From contig NZ_JBALDI010000021.1 of assembly GCF_036917395.1 (NCBI RefSeq), forward strand, positions 26,798 through 90,797: 64,000 nt of DNA. Reading direction: 5' to 3'. A program made the position numbers and the translations under genes. The DNA comes from Nostoc sp036917395. GTDB taxonomy: Bacteria; Cyanobacteriota; Cyanobacteriia; Cyanobacteriales; Nostocaceae. The notes beneath the pieces are model-generated. The model saw only the letters and a list, made by a program, of their open reading frames with translations. It searched no databases and was not told the origin of the DNA. Shown piece after piece: positions 26,653 to 37,318 of the stretch (its first letter is position 1; the number at the start of each line of letters is the position of its first letter).

Positions 26653-29600
26653 TTACTTCCCATCCTCCAATATTAATGTAGACTCAGCTGTACGCCCAAA
26701 TTCTTCTGGTGCATATTGCAAGTGAACTTCTGCACCAGGCCAAGAAAACGTACCAGGAGTAACAGAACGGACTAAGTAATGCAGGCTATAAACTCCTGGT
26801 TCCAAGTGGTCGGCGTAGGCGATAATGCGATCGCGGTAGATATTTCTAAAGCCAAGTTCCCAGTTATCGGCTTTTGCTTGTAATGCAGCCGTGGTAGTTT
26901 GAAAACTCGCATCCACCGCCTCAAAACCTGATGGTAACGGATCTTTAATCACCACATGATCCACAGGATGATCAGCGATGATTTCTAAACCAATATCAAA
27001 CACCTGTCCAGAGGCTAAATTTAACGGTTTATCGAAAGCGTAAAGACCTGTTTTTTGCAAAACTTTCTCTTTATTTACTTGACTAATTTCCCGTGTTATG
27101 CGTAAGCCGTTAAACCTACCTGGTTGATTTCCTTGCAAGCGATAATTATAAGCAACTAGATAGTGCAAAGTCCCATTACCTGATTTTTGCAGTGTTAAAT
27201 CATTACGACCACGAGGTAATTGATTCATCGGCACATTTAGCTGTAAGCTAGGATTTTTGTAACCTTCAAAGCGATTTTCTCCTAACTTATTACCAGCTAA
27301 TTCCACTGTGGCAACAAAATTAGGCGGTGTGGGTTGCAGTTGGCTATATTCTACCAAAGCTGTTAATGCTTGGGCATTATTATAGTTAGTTTGCCATGTG
27401 CCATTCCGTCGCAATGCGAGAAGACTTTGGAATAACTTATCTATAACTTCGGCTTTACTCTGCTTGGCAATAAATAAGCGTAAAGCTTGTGCTTGCGTCG
27501 TGGTAGATGAACTCATCCATCCCCAACTAGCTGGTAAACTTACAACTGCTGTGCTACCAGTTTCATATATATTCTGTTGTAACTTGTTCACCAGTTGTTG
27601 AGATTCGTCTTGCCATTCTGGGAATTGAGATAAGTATCGTGCTAGTTTAATTTGAGTTACTACATCAAAATTATTGCGCTGTTCATAAATATCTCCGAGA
27701 AAAGTATTGCGTTTTTCTCCTAATTCTGCTAAAGCGATTAAACCATTAAGTTGCAGTTGCCTTTTACATAGTAACTGTTTACAAAATTCGTATTCACCAG
27801 GATTCGCCAGAACTTTTTGCAGATAAGTTTTGAGGCGAGATAGCATTGCAGAATCGACTAAATTAGGGAACACCTGACTGGTAGCCAAAGATTCACCCAC
27901 ATATGAAGAAACCCAAGGGTCGGATTTTTCTTGTCCAGGGAAAGCAGCAAAACCACCATCTGCTATTTGGAGTTTTTGTAATTTTTCAATTGCTTGATTC
28001 GCCTGTTGGCTAGGATTAAATTCTGTAAAGGTCTGACCATATTTTTGTGTAAGATTTTGCAGATTAGCAGCAATTATTAACTGACTTGCAGCAGGTTCTG
28101 TAAACGGCAAATCATCATCTTCTAAAACCTGCTTTGCTGGTGCTTTAATTTCCGGTATCAAAGTACTCGCCAACTGAATATCTAAACCTCCCGCATCAGG
28201 GAAGGTATTTTTATCAACATTCAGAGGAATCTTCACTTGTTTTTCAGTTACACTAGTTTCAACGACTTGTTCTGTAATTTCAATTGGCTTAATTTCCAAA
28301 GGTACTTCAAAAGCATCTGCGGCTGTACCATTTAGTTGAGTGGTAAAGTGAACTTTACCAACTCCCACACTATCCGCCACCATCGGAAAGCGATAAGCAT
28401 GAGTTGCAGATTCAGCTTTGGTTTGCAAAGCAGTAGTTGTGGGGTTTTTATCAGCAAACTTCACCGTACCGCTAAGTTCGCCATTAATTGAGAGATTTCC
28501 TGGATTCCCAGTGTTGTTAGTCACGGATAAACCAGCAAGGATGCGATCGCCTGGACGGGCAAATTGTGGCAAGATGGCATTAGTTAGCAGTGGCTTTGTG
28601 GTGATAAACGTCGCGTCCCCATTCCCGAAACGGAGATTTCCATCGGTGGCGACAGCCATCACTCGCCATGTAGTTAAATCATCCGGTAATTTAAAAGTTA
28701 TCTGTGCATTACCATTAGTATCGGTGAGGACAGAACCATTGTAGTAAGCTAAGGCTTGAAAATCTGTGCGAGTGCGAGTATTCGCTGCACCAGTCGAGAA
28801 ACCACCGCCATAACCCCAACCTTTGGGTTTAGCTACATCTTGTGGTTGTAAAATTACATCTGGTCGATTATCGCTAAAGCGGGTAGATATTGGCTGTTCT
28901 GCATAAACTGTATCCACCAAATCTGGTACACGATAACCAGAAAGTTGTAGTACCGCCTCATTCACCACCATAACTGTAAACTGTCCTTTGGTGGGATTGC
29001 TTTGATTATCCTTCAGTTCTAGCTGTACTGTTTCCTCTGTACCAGGTTCTAATGATGCTTGCACTGGCTTAACTTGCAGTTTTAAATACTTATCTTCTAA
29101 GTTAACTTTAAAAGGTGTAAAACCAATCTTCACCAAGTTATCTAAACTTCCTGGTTCCACTTGGTTGAGAGGTTTACCTTGCCTTACTAATACAGCTTCG
29201 ATGGCTGCATTTGGCAGCATTTCTGGGGTAACTTGAAACTGAATTTGTGGTGCGCCTCCCTGAACTTTGGTAATCTGCTGATAAAGAGGTTTGTCTTTAA
29301 TTACAGCAAAATATAATTCTGCATCTGGATAGGGAGATTGAATTAGTGCAGTAGCAGTTTCACCTGGTTTGAACTCTTTTTTATCTAATTTAACTTCTAA
29401 GGCATCTTGTTCTCTAGAACCCCAAAATACTGGATTTCCTCCAGTTGCCCAAATTTGTAAATCTGTGGCACTTAATTCGCTTTTGGCATCATTAAAATTG
29501 GTTCTAATCCGGTAGGAACCAGATTCGGCTGCTGTTAAATTTACCGATTGTGGACTGCTACTAGATGTAATTTCTGCTTGTGCGACTGTCTTATATTCGA

Positions 29601-32469
29601 CTTGATTTTTTGGTGTTTGGCTACCTTCCACTAACTGCGTGACGCTACTGTATTTAATCTGTTGTAATTCCAGACGCACCCGTTGACCTGTTATCAGTTT
29701 TCCTGTAGGGTCAGTAACAACCACTTCAATTGGAAAAGCCTTACCAGCATCAGTGATAAAATTGCTTTTTAACCCGATAAGGCGATTACTTGGTAAGGCT
29801 GTAAAAGTTTTGGAATTCGCTACAGACAGATTAGAAACATCTGCAACTTGCACATCCACCTGGTAAGTCATCGGATATGGTAAATCCTTAGCCACTGTTA
29901 GCGTTTGGCTGGTTGTACCATTAGCATCTAATTGGGCATTAGTTTGTAACACATCACTAGATATGGTAGGAGTTTCCTCAGGCCATAACCATTGCCGACC
30001 AAAAGTAAATTCGTCCCACCCTTTAGGGATAAAATTAGCCTGCTGGCGAGTAATAAAGTATTTTGCTTCTCCACCTTCTACAGGCGCACCAAATAAATAA
30101 TTACTTTTAGCATTAATATCAACTTTCTCGTCAATGAGAGCAAATTCTTTATCTAAGTTGAGTTCGACTTTAAAGTTGGGTGGCTTAAACTCAGCTACCC
30201 GAAATTCTCCAGAAATTTCTTGCCCATTTTTCCCTTTCGCCTGGATTGTATGGTAGCCTAAGCGCTGAGTAGTCTTAATTGGCAACTCTAGAGAAAACGT
30301 GCCAAATTCATTTGTAGTTTGCGTACCTAAATTGGTCTTTTGTCCATCAGGATTTACCAAAGTTAATTGGTAAACAGCATTTTTATCTTGCTGGATTGTG
30401 CCATTTTGTAAGTAGTCTGCAAACCCAGTTAACCAAGCTTTTTCACCTGGTTGATACAACTGTCTATCTGAGAAGATTACCCCGCGTGATTCTGGCTTAC
30501 TAGCTTGCCAACCTGCATCAATACCATATCCATAAACGCCGCTATATTCCTCAGTTCTGGCAAATGCCCAATCTTGATTTTCATGGGCAATTACTAATAA
30601 TTGTGGTGATTTACTAGAGGTTTCATTCCCAGAATAACATTGCTGTAATCCTTCACGAACAATTCTAAAAGTTCCATTTTCATCAGTTTTACCCGTTGCA
30701 CAAGGTAAAGGTTCAGGGCGAGATTTTGCCTGTAATTTTGATTGATAAATTTCAATAGCGCTATTTTTAACTGGCGAACCATCTGTAAGATGATTGACGC
30801 GAATTAAGCCTGACTCAGGAAACCACTGAGTAAATACGCCCAAATTCGTCAATTCAACCAAGCCATAAGTTGTAGGTTCACGCCATAGTTCCTTACCATT
30901 CTCCTGATATTTATTAGTGCGGGCTTGCACTCCGTAAGCTAACATTCCTGTAGCAGCACTTATTTTTTCTCGGAGAGGAACAGCAATGTCAACTGATTGA
31001 TTTTTCTTACCCGATACCTTAAAGCTTTGCCAATCAGCAGGTTGTGGTAATAAATCATTACTATTATTAAAATAAACTAAATCTGTCGGTTTAACTGCTC
31101 GATAAGCTGCTTTGTACTTAGATTCTGGCAGATTTCCCGTACTAATATTTAGCTGTAAATCTTTACCTGTGGGGAAAATATTCAAATCTGATGGTACCCA
31201 GATATCCCCAGCTAAATCTCCAGTATCATATTTAACTGTGACAGGTTTACCCAAAGTTTGTCCAAACTTATCTTTGAGATTAGCACCCATAGTAATTGTA
31301 TAACTCTTGGCAGGTTCTAGCGCATAAGGATTGATGCCGACAATTTTATCTTCATCATTTATTTGTATAATTCTCGAAATGTCTTTTGGGGCTGGATTAA
31401 TGGTAATATTTTCTTTAGCTGAATCTGCTAATAAGACATTATTAAATTCTAGCTGCGGACTACCTTTAATAAATCTTCCAAAAGTTCCACCTGCATCTGG
31501 CTGTCCGTAAAAGTTAATTTTATGAAATGCCAAAGGCGAATAAGTTGCTAACTTAGTGGCAAATTCTTTCTCTGTAGGGAGATTGCCATAAGCAGGACGT
31601 ATTCCTGGAGTAAATACCAGGCGATAACGGGTTGCTTTTTCGAGATTTTGCTGTGGAATAAGATTATAAATCCAATTACGTGCTGAAGGGTCAAATTTTT
31701 CTAAAGGGTCTTCATTTTCTTCTTTTAATGGTTTTTCTTCTTTGTTTAATTCAACTTTAAAACCTGTACCTTTATTATTTCCTTCAGGAATTAACTGTAA
31801 ATGTTCTTGTACAGAAGCTAAATCTAATTCTACATTTGAAGTAAACTGTAACTTTTGTTGTAAATCAATTGGTTCAACATCAGCCTTCTCAATGGGATTG
31901 ACACCAGGTAAATTAGTTAGGTTGATAGATTCGGTATTGAAAGTCCAAGGTAAATCTTTGTCTAAGCGATGATTTTTTAAATCAACTAAACCTGCTTTGA
32001 GAGTGACTTTAAATCTTGTCGCTATTGGCAATGCTTTATCAGCTTGAAAACCTACCATCCGCGGTGTTAAAAAGCGAAATTGACCGGGTAAAGGTGGCGA
32101 AAGCGCAAATTTTTGTAACAGTTTTTGCTGTTCTGGGCTATCAAGACTTTCAACTGGTATTAAAGCTTCTTTAAAACGGATGCGGATTTGGTTAAGAGAT
32201 TTTGCATCACCAATGGGACTAATTTGTTCAATCCAGTCTGGTAATTTCGGCGGTGTGAGTGGGGAAACTGTTGGTAGTTGTTCTTTACTTGAGTTGATAC
32301 CAAAAAAATTACACCCTGCCATTCCTAGTATAAATGTAAAAGTAAGAAGAAACTGTATTGTTCTCTTCCGGCTCGAAGAACGGCTAATTTTTTTTAACAA
32401 ACCGCTAAAGACGCCAAGGACGCGATAGGTAATCTTATGATGGAAACGCAGTAGAACTCTGATAATCAT
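26653..32469 (-). CDS. Alpha-2-macroglobulin-like lipoprotein (YfhM type), thioester lost
   Basis: A 1938-residue protein. A long basic N-terminus leads to a lipobox (FILGMAGC, C53), so it is probably a periplasmic lipoprotein. Many macroglobulin domains follow, including a SRGVIFSDRQLYQPGE segment (near 660), a bait-like region, and LTTWRVMAVATDG of the A2M core. Where relatives have CxEQ, the sequence is DLPFTEPAAS (about 1452-1461), so the reactive thioester is absent. A toroid domain (KLQIADGGFAAFPG) and receptor-binding-like C-terminus remain. It is divergent from a class 1C PBP gene, the standard partnership of bacterial A2M. It probably traps proteases that attack the envelope, by a non-covalent mechanism here. 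Confidence 0.92.
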   Translation of the reverse strand: MIIRVLLRFHHKITYRVLGVFSGLLKKISRSSSRKRTIQFLLTFTFILGMAGCNFFGINSSKEQLPTVSPLTPPKLPDWIEQISPIGDAKSLNQIRIRFKEALIPVESLDSPEQQKLLQKFALSPPLPGQFRFLTPRMVGFQADKALPIATRFKVTLKAGLVDLKNHRLDKDLPWTFNTESINLTNLPGVNPIEKADVEPIDLQQKLQFTSNVELDLASVQEHLQLIPEGNNKGTGFKVELNKEEKPLKEENEDPLEKFDPSARNWIYNLIPQQNLEKATRYRLVFTPGIRPAYGNLPTEKEFATKLATYSPLAFHKINFYGQPDAGGTFGRFIKGSPQLEFNNVLLADSAKENITINPAPKDISRIIQINDEDKIVGINPYALEPAKSYTITMGANLKDKFGQTLGKPVTVKYDTGDLAGDIWVPSDLNIFPTGKDLQLNISTGNLPESKYKAAYRAVKPTDLVYFNNSNDLLPQPADWQSFKVSGKKNQSVDIAVPLREKISAATGMLAYGVQARTNKYQENGKELWREPTTYGLVELTNLGVFTQWFPESGLIRVNHLTDGSPVKNSAIEIYQSKLQAKSRPEPLPCATGKTDENGTFRIVREGLQQCYSGNETSSKSPQLLVIAHENQDWAFARTEEYSGVYGYGIDAGWQASKPESRGVIFSDRQLYQPGEKAWLTGFADYLQNGTIQQDKNAVYQLTLVNPDGQKTNLGTQTTNEFGTFSLELPIKTTQRLGYHTIQAKGKNGQEISGEFRVAEFKPPNFKVELNLDKEFALIDEKVDINAKSNYLFGAPVEGGEAKYFITRQQANFIPKGWDEFTFGRQWLWPEETPTISSDVLQTNAQLDANGTTSQTLTVAKDLPYPMTYQVDVQVADVSNLSVANSKTFTALPSNRLIGLKSNFITDAGKAFPIEVVVTDPTGKLITGQRVRLELQQIKYSSVTQLVEGSQTPKNQVEYKTVAQAEITSSSSPQSVNLTAAESGSYRIRTNFNDAKSELSATDLQIWATGGNPVFWGSREQDALEVKLDKKEFKPGETATALIQSPYPDAELYFAVIKDKPLYQQITKVQGGAPQIQFQVTPEMLPNAAIEAVLVRQGKPLNQVEPGSLDNLVKIGFTPFKVNLEDKYLKLQVKPVQASLEPGTEETVQLELKDNQSNPTKGQFTVMVVNEAVLQLSGYRVPDLVDTVYAEQPISTRFSDNRPDVILQPQDVAKPKGWGYGGGFSTGAANTRTRTDFQALAYYNGSVLTDTNGNAQITFKLPDDLTTWRVMAVATDGNLRFGNGDATFITTKPLLTNAILPQFARPGDRILAGLSVTNNTGNPGNLSINGELSGTVKFADKNPTTTALQTKAESATHAYRFPMVADSVGVGKVHFTTQLNGTAADAFEVPLEIKPIEITEQVVETSVTEKQVKIPLNVDKNTFPDAGGLDIQLASTLIPEIKAPAKQVLEDDDLPFTEPAASQLIIAANLQNLTQKYGQTFTEFNPSQQANQAIEKLQKLQIADGGFAAFPGQEKSDPWVSSYVGESLATSQVFPNLVDSAMLSRLKTYLQKVLANPGEYEFCKQLLCKRQLQLNGLIALAELGEKRNTFLGDIYEQRNNFDVVTQIKLARYLSQFPEWQDESQQLVNKLQQNIYETGSTAVVSLPASWGWMSSSTTTQAQALRLFIAKQSKAEVIDKLFQSLLALRRNGTWQTNYNNAQALTALVEYSQLQPTPPNFVATVELAGNKLGENRFEGYKNPSLQLNVPMNQLPRGRNDLTLQKSGNGTLHYLVAYNYRLQGNQPGRFNGLRITREISQVNKEKVLQKTGLYAFDKPLNLASGQVFDIGLEIIADHPVDHVVIKDPLPSGFEAVDASFQTTTAALQAKADNWELGFRNIYRDRIIAYADHLEPGVYSLHYLVRSVTPGTFSWPGAEVHLQYAPEEFGRTAESTLILEDGK

Positions 32470-32815
32470 CTTTTTAGTAATTCAAAATTAAAAATTCACA
32501 GATTATGGCTAACAAAAGTTCGCACTCCCTGATTAAGTGAGCAATGCTAACACTAATAAAGTCCGCCCATTGACTAGCTATTTATACTCAAAACTTGGAT
32601 TTGACTATGTTTATTTACATAGATAGCTAATTCAGTGTGATTGTTCCAAAAAATAACTACAATTCTTAACTATAAAGAAGTATTGAAATTTCGCAAACAT
32701 TAATTTAGATTTGCTAAGTTAGTAAAAATGAATTATTAAGGATTTGACATATTTACTGATGTAAGTAAGTCAGCGGAAAAATTAAGGTAAGTTTTCTTAA
32801 ACAGGGGATTCCCTG
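32470..32815. other. Divergent promoter region of the A2M and PBP1C genes
   Basis: 346 bp, AT-rich, no gene. TTGACA at 32746-32751 (in GGATTTGACATATT) is a plausible -35 for the PBP1C gene. Confidence 0.5.
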
Positions 32816-35212
32816 ATGAAACTAATTTCGCGATCGCTAACTAAAATTAAGCACAAACTGCGTAAAACTAGTAAAGTTATTTTAGCTGGGCTGCTCATAT
32901 GCCTAGTGGTACGCTTACTACCTTATTTTGCGCCCCTTCGTGCCGCAGATATTGCCCAAAATCAGTTGGCAATGCAATTTAGCGATCGCAATGGTTTACC
33001 ATTAGGAACACTGCTCACCCGTGACCAAGAGCATACATCAGTAATACCACTAAATCAGGTTTCTCCCCAGTTTATCCATGCCATTTTAGCCGCCGAAGAT
33101 GGCAGCTTTTACGATCACGGGGCGTTGGATATGAAAGCAGTTGTCCGCGCCAGCAAAGAAGCCATCCATGCCAAAAGAGTTGTTTCCGGTGCTTCTACAA
33201 TTACGATGCAATTGGCGCGGATGTTAGATCCTGTCCCTCGCAGCTTCTCTGGTAAACTGAGTGAGGTTTGGCTATCTTGGCGGTTAGCAGCAGGGATGAA
33301 TAAAGATGAAATTCTCTCTGCATATATCAATCGTCTACCAATGGGAGGGAATATATATGGTGTAGAAGCAGCTGCGCGGACTTATTTTTCCATCCCAGCT
33401 AGTGAGTTGAATCTTGCTCAAGCTAGTTTGTTGGCTGCTATTCCCAATAATCCCACATACTTTAACCCTTATGAGCATCGGGAACGGCTGAAGCAGCGAC
33501 AAAAATACGTCCTCAATCGGATGGTACAGGAAAAGTATATTAGTGGAGCGATCGCAGCCCGAACACACACTGAAAAGGTTGTGTTTCAGTCTCGCCAACA
33601 GGGAATTATCGCCGCACCACACTTTTTATTTTGGTTAGCCAATCAGATTCCCCCAACCCCCGTTGAAAAGCAGGGCTATGTTTCCCCCTTGTTAACGGGT
33701 GCTAGGGGGGATCAATCCGTTATTCGCACGACTATAAACCGTCCTTTACAGCAGTTTATCGAAGCACAGGTGCAGCAGGTAATTTCTTCCTTAGCCGCGA
33801 ACAATGTCCATGATGCAGCTGCATTGGTGATTGACAACCGCACTGGTGAAGTTTTAGCTTATGTTGGTTCACCTGATTACTTTAATGAAGCAAAACTGGG
33901 ACGCAATGATGGAGTGCAGGCGCTACGTCAACCAGGATCTACTCTCAAGCCTTTTGTGTATGAATTAGCTTTAGAAAAAGATTTAATTCACCCAAATACC
34001 ATTTTGGCAGATGTACCCGCCCATTATGCAATTCCCGGCGCGAAACTTTATAGCCCAACAGATTATACTGAACGCTTTCTTGGCCCAGTGCGGGTGCGAA
34101 TCGCTTTAGCAAATTCCCTAAATGTACCAGCAGTGCGGGTATTAGAAAAGGTAGGCGTGGAAACTTTCTTAGAACGACTACATCAACTGGGATTTGAACA
34201 CCTCAATCAAACACCAGAACATTATGGTTTGGGTTTGACTTTAGGTAGTGGCGAAGTCACTTTATGGGAATTAGCTAGAGCTTACGTTACTATGGCACGA
34301 CTTGGAGACGCCATTCCTTTAGTAAGCACATTTTCCAATTCCCCAAGCCGAAGTCCCAAATCTAAAATCCGTCTTGAAAAGTTTGCTACGCAGGGAAATC
34401 CTGCTTACAACTTTTCGCAAAATTCGACGACGATATGGCAACTAATTACCAACATGCTAAGTGACAGCCATGCTCGTGCCACAGCGTTTGGTGTAGACTC
34501 TGTGTTAAATTTACCCTTTGCTTCTGCTGTTAAAACTGGCACTTCTTCCAATTTTCGTGATACTTGGACAGTTGGCTTTACCACAGATTACACCGTTGCT
34601 ACTTGGGTAGGCAATTTCAACGGTGAACCGATGCGACAAGTTTCAGGCGTTACAGGGGCAGCACCTTTGTGGAATCGGATTATGTTACACCTGCACGAAC
34701 ATCAAGAACCAGCAGGTTTTCCACCCCCAGAAGGTTTAGTGCAATTACCTGTTTGTGCAATTTCTGGGTTACGACCAACACCAGATTGTACCTCAGTAGT
34801 GCAGGAATATTTCTATCCAGAAGATAAAATTGCCTACGAAGGAGAAAACAAGTTCAATTTACCACCAGAGTATGATGAGTGGTTGGCAAAACAACAGCAA
34901 TCAAATTTTACTTCTACCAATTTGAGAATTTTATCTCCACATAATGGCGATTTATTCTTAGTGTATCCAGGTGAAGAAGCGAAGCAAAAATTGGAATTTA
35001 AGCTAGCGGGAAATAAATTTGCGCCTGTAGAATGGTGGCTGAATGGTGAAAAATTAGATACAAACTCAACTAATTCTTTATTTTGGTATCTGCGTCCTGG
35101 TAAGTGGACTTTGGAAGCGAGGAGTGGGGAAATGAGCGATAAAATAAGTTTTCAGGTAGAGTTAGCTAGTCTTAAACCCACGCGTCGGGGATTTTCTATT
35201 AGTAATTCTTAA
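32816..35212 (+). CDS. pbpC: Penicillin-binding protein 1C
   Basis: A bifunctional peptidoglycan glycosyltransferase/transpeptidase of 798 residues. One membrane segment is at about 20-38. The GT51 domain has catalytic E94 (AAEDGSFYDH) and STITMQLARML. The transpeptidase has S375-T-L-K378, an SLN motif and K573-T-G. A C-terminal BiPBP_C-like domain (about 690-790, LRILSPHNGD) identifies the 1C class. Residues about 277-301, between the two catalytic domains, are encoded by a dispersed repeat (CCCCCAACCCCCG...GGGGGGATC) that has inserted in frame. It pairs divergently with the alpha-2-macroglobulin gene, a conserved arrangement. Confidence 0.95.
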   Translation: MKLISRSLTKIKHKLRKTSKVILAGLLICLVVRLLPYFAPLRAADIAQNQLAMQFSDRNGLPLGTLLTRDQEHTSVIPLNQVSPQFIHAILAAEDGSFYDHGALDMKAVVRASKEAIHAKRVVSGASTITMQLARMLDPVPRSFSGKLSEVWLSWRLAAGMNKDEILSAYINRLPMGGNIYGVEAAARTYFSIPASELNLAQASLLAAIPNNPTYFNPYEHRERLKQRQKYVLNRMVQEKYISGAIAARTHTEKVVFQSRQQGIIAAPHFLFWLANQIPPTPVEKQGYVSPLLTGARGDQSVIRTTINRPLQQFIEAQVQQVISSLAANNVHDAAALVIDNRTGEVLAYVGSPDYFNEAKLGRNDGVQALRQPGSTLKPFVYELALEKDLIHPNTILADVPAHYAIPGAKLYSPTDYTERFLGPVRVRIALANSLNVPAVRVLEKVGVETFLERLHQLGFEHLNQTPEHYGLGLTLGSGEVTLWELARAYVTMARLGDAIPLVSTFSNSPSRSPKSKIRLEKFATQGNPAYNFSQNSTTIWQLITNMLSDSHARATAFGVDSVLNLPFASAVKTGTSSNFRDTWTVGFTTDYTVATWVGNFNGEPMRQVSGVTGAAPLWNRIMLHLHEHQEPAGFPPPEGLVQLPVCAISGLRPTPDCTSVVQEYFYPEDKIAYEGENKFNLPPEYDEWLAKQQQSNFTSTNLRILSPHNGDLFLVYPGEEAKQKLEFKLAGNKFAPVEWWLNGEKLDTNSTNSLFWYLRPGKWTLEARSGEMSDKISFQVELASLKPTRRGFSISNS

Positions 35213-35244
35213 AGAGATAGGGTAAACGCCCAAAGTTTTCGGCA

Positions 35245-36882
35245 TCATTTAGACCTGCTATCTGGTGTTAATATAGTTACTTCCCGTGTTTGCTTGATAG
35301 GAATCTCAATCACAAACTCTGTACCCTTACCAGGTGCAGAAATACAGTTGATTTTTCCTTTATGCTTATCTACTATAATTTTGTAACTAATAGATAATCC
35401 TAAGCCAGTACCTTTACCTATAGGTTTAGTAGTAAAGAAAGGGTCAAACAATCTAGTCTTAACTTCATCGGTTATTCCTGGTCCATTATCTTTAATACTA
35501 ATAATCACGCAGTCTTCATTTTTAATTTGAGTATGGACAATAATAAAACTATGGTGTTTTTTAATCTCTCCTTTTAAACACTCTACTTCCCGTTCATATA
35601 AAGCATCAATAGCATTACTGAAGATATTCATAAATACCTGATTTAATCCTCCTGCATAACATTCAACAAGAGGCAAATTACCATAATCTTTGATTACTGC
35701 AATTTCTTGCTGTTTATGCTTTTCTTTGAAACGATGCTGTAAAATTAATAGCGTGCTATTAATTCCTTCATGAATATCAACAGGTTTCATTTCTGCTTCA
35801 TCAAGACGCGAGAAGTTACGTAAAGTTAGCACAATCTCGCAAATGCGCTCAGTACCAACTGCCATTGAGGATAAGATTTTCGGCATATCATCAATAATAA
35901 ACTCTAAGTCCATCTTCTTAATCAGACTAGTTATTTCTGGATTATAATTAGAATATTGCTGATACAGTTTAATTAAAGTTAGTAATTGCAGACTATATTC
36001 TTTAATATGGAGCAGGTTACCAGAAATAAAATTAACTGGATTATTAATTTCATGAGCAACACCAGCAACTAGCTGACCTAATGAGGACATTTTTTCAGTT
36101 TGAATAAGTTGTACTTGAGTGTGTTGCAATTGTTGCAGTGTCTGTTGTAGTTGAAAATTTTTGTATTTTAATTTTGCCGTTCTCTCCGCCACTTGCATTT
36201 CTAACCTACAATTCGCTTCTTCTAAAGCGGCTTGTGCAATTTTTTTAGCCTTTAAGTATTGCTGCAATAAATGCAATACCAAAAGCCATGCCGGAATCAG
36301 CATTGTTAAACTTATAATAGATTCTAAAACTGCCCAAAATATTTTTTTGTAATATTCATCAACTTTCTGCTGTAACTCAAATGAGATATTACGATTTCTT
36401 TTTGTAACACCATCAGCATAAATATGCTTCTGAGTTTCATATTCGCGGTTGGAAAGTAGTAGTTGTGCTGTCTCTTTGTGATTTTTCTTAACTAATTCAA
36501 AAGATTCATATTCCATTGTAACCAAGCGCTGATTAGCAACATCAATTTTTTTAGCATCCTCATTTTTATATGCTTGAGGAGCCAGTTTAATAGATTCTTT
36601 AATAGCAATGTCAAGTTGAGGTTCAAATTTGCGATATCGTTCCTCCCAAGTAGAGTTTCCTGTAGCAGCATTCATGCGGGCTGACATCGTTAATACTTCA
36701 TCAAGATAAGTAATTTCATCACTCAGCGTTTGTAGTTTAAATTCATGTTTAGTAATACTATTGAAGTTATAATATGCTTGCCAGTTGAGCCAAATTTGAG
36801 GAAGAAACAAGAGTAATGTCAGCAGTACTGTTACAGTTACTAATTGAGAGGCAACGAATCTCACTTTATAAGGTAGGTGCAT
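35245..36882 (-). CDS. Membrane sensor histidine kinase
   Basis: 545 residues. Membrane segments at about 13-33 and 183-207 enclose a helical periplasmic sensor. A coiled coil (about 210-265) leads to HisKA with H277 (AGVAHEINNPVNF) and an HATPase with N box MNIFSNAIDALYE, DNGPGI, FFTTKPIGKGTGLGLSI. The class resembles the many orphan HEINNP kinases of filamentous cyanobacteria. No response regulator gene is adjacent, so its partner is unknown. It is convergent with pbpC (32-bp gap). Confidence 0.93.
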   Translation of the reverse strand: MHLPYKVRFVASQLVTVTVLLTLLLFLPQIWLNWQAYYNFNSITKHEFKLQTLSDEITYLDEVLTMSARMNAATGNSTWEERYRKFEPQLDIAIKESIKLAPQAYKNEDAKKIDVANQRLVTMEYESFELVKKNHKETAQLLLSNREYETQKHIYADGVTKRNRNISFELQQKVDEYYKKIFWAVLESIISLTMLIPAWLLVLHLLQQYLKAKKIAQAALEEANCRLEMQVAERTAKLKYKNFQLQQTLQQLQHTQVQLIQTEKMSSLGQLVAGVAHEINNPVNFISGNLLHIKEYSLQLLTLIKLYQQYSNYNPEITSLIKKMDLEFIIDDMPKILSSMAVGTERICEIVLTLRNFSRLDEAEMKPVDIHEGINSTLLILQHRFKEKHKQQEIAVIKDYGNLPLVECYAGGLNQVFMNIFSNAIDALYEREVECLKGEIKKHHSFIIVHTQIKNEDCVIISIKDNGPGITDEVKTRLFDPFFTTKPIGKGTGLGLSISYKIIVDKHKGKINCISAPGKGTEFVIEIPIKQTREVTILTPDSRSK

Positions 36883-36940
36883 TTTAATAGTATTGTTTAA
36901 ATATTATATTAAAAGTAGATAGTAACCAAATTTTATCCTA

Positions 36941-37189
36941 TTACATAAGTTTTATATGCTTAGTATTAATCCCAAAAAGGTTTCTCAAATATCCTACAGT
37001 TTCATTTTTATAAATTTCAAAGTCAATTTTACTTATTTGTTTTGTTTTAATACTTCTGCCATATATAAAACCTAAATTAAAAATTATTAAATCTGACGTA
37101 GAAAAATTATAAGGATATGGATATATAAATTTAGCAAAAAATTTATATATGAATAAATCTAGTTTATTAGTCACCCTTCTGAACTCCAA
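36941..37189 (-). CDS. Small AT-rich hypothetical ORF
   Basis: 82 codons from a TTG start (or fewer from an internal GTG at 37174). The sequence is rich in Ile, Lys, Phe and Tyr and fits no family I know. Its 5' end overlaps the degenerate 21-bp periodic tract. It may be spurious. Confidence 0.25.
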   Translation of the reverse strand: MEFRRVTNKLDLFIYKFFAKFIYPYPYNFSTSDLIIFNLGFIYGRSIKTKQISKIDFEIYKNETVGYLRNLFGINTKHIKLM

Positions 37190-37303
37190 GCTTCACTCTC
37201 AGAACTGCACATTTGATCCTGTGAACTCGAAACTTGGACTTTAGAAGCTCAAACATCCCCTTCAAAACTGGAACATTTGACTTCAAAACCCAGCTGACGT
37301 TGA
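37178..37303. repeat. Degenerate 21-bp periodic tract, six units
   Basis: Six consecutive 21-bp units can be aligned, each beginning T-(C/G/T)-(T/A/G)-(G/A)-A-A-(C/G), for example TCAGAACTGCACATTTGATCC and TCAAAACTGGAACATTTGACT. Units are diverged (only about half of positions agree between neighbours) but the period is exact. It looks like an old version of the 21-bp arrays at 3645 and 41458. Confidence 0.65.
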
Positions 37304-37318
37304 AATCATTAAAATATC

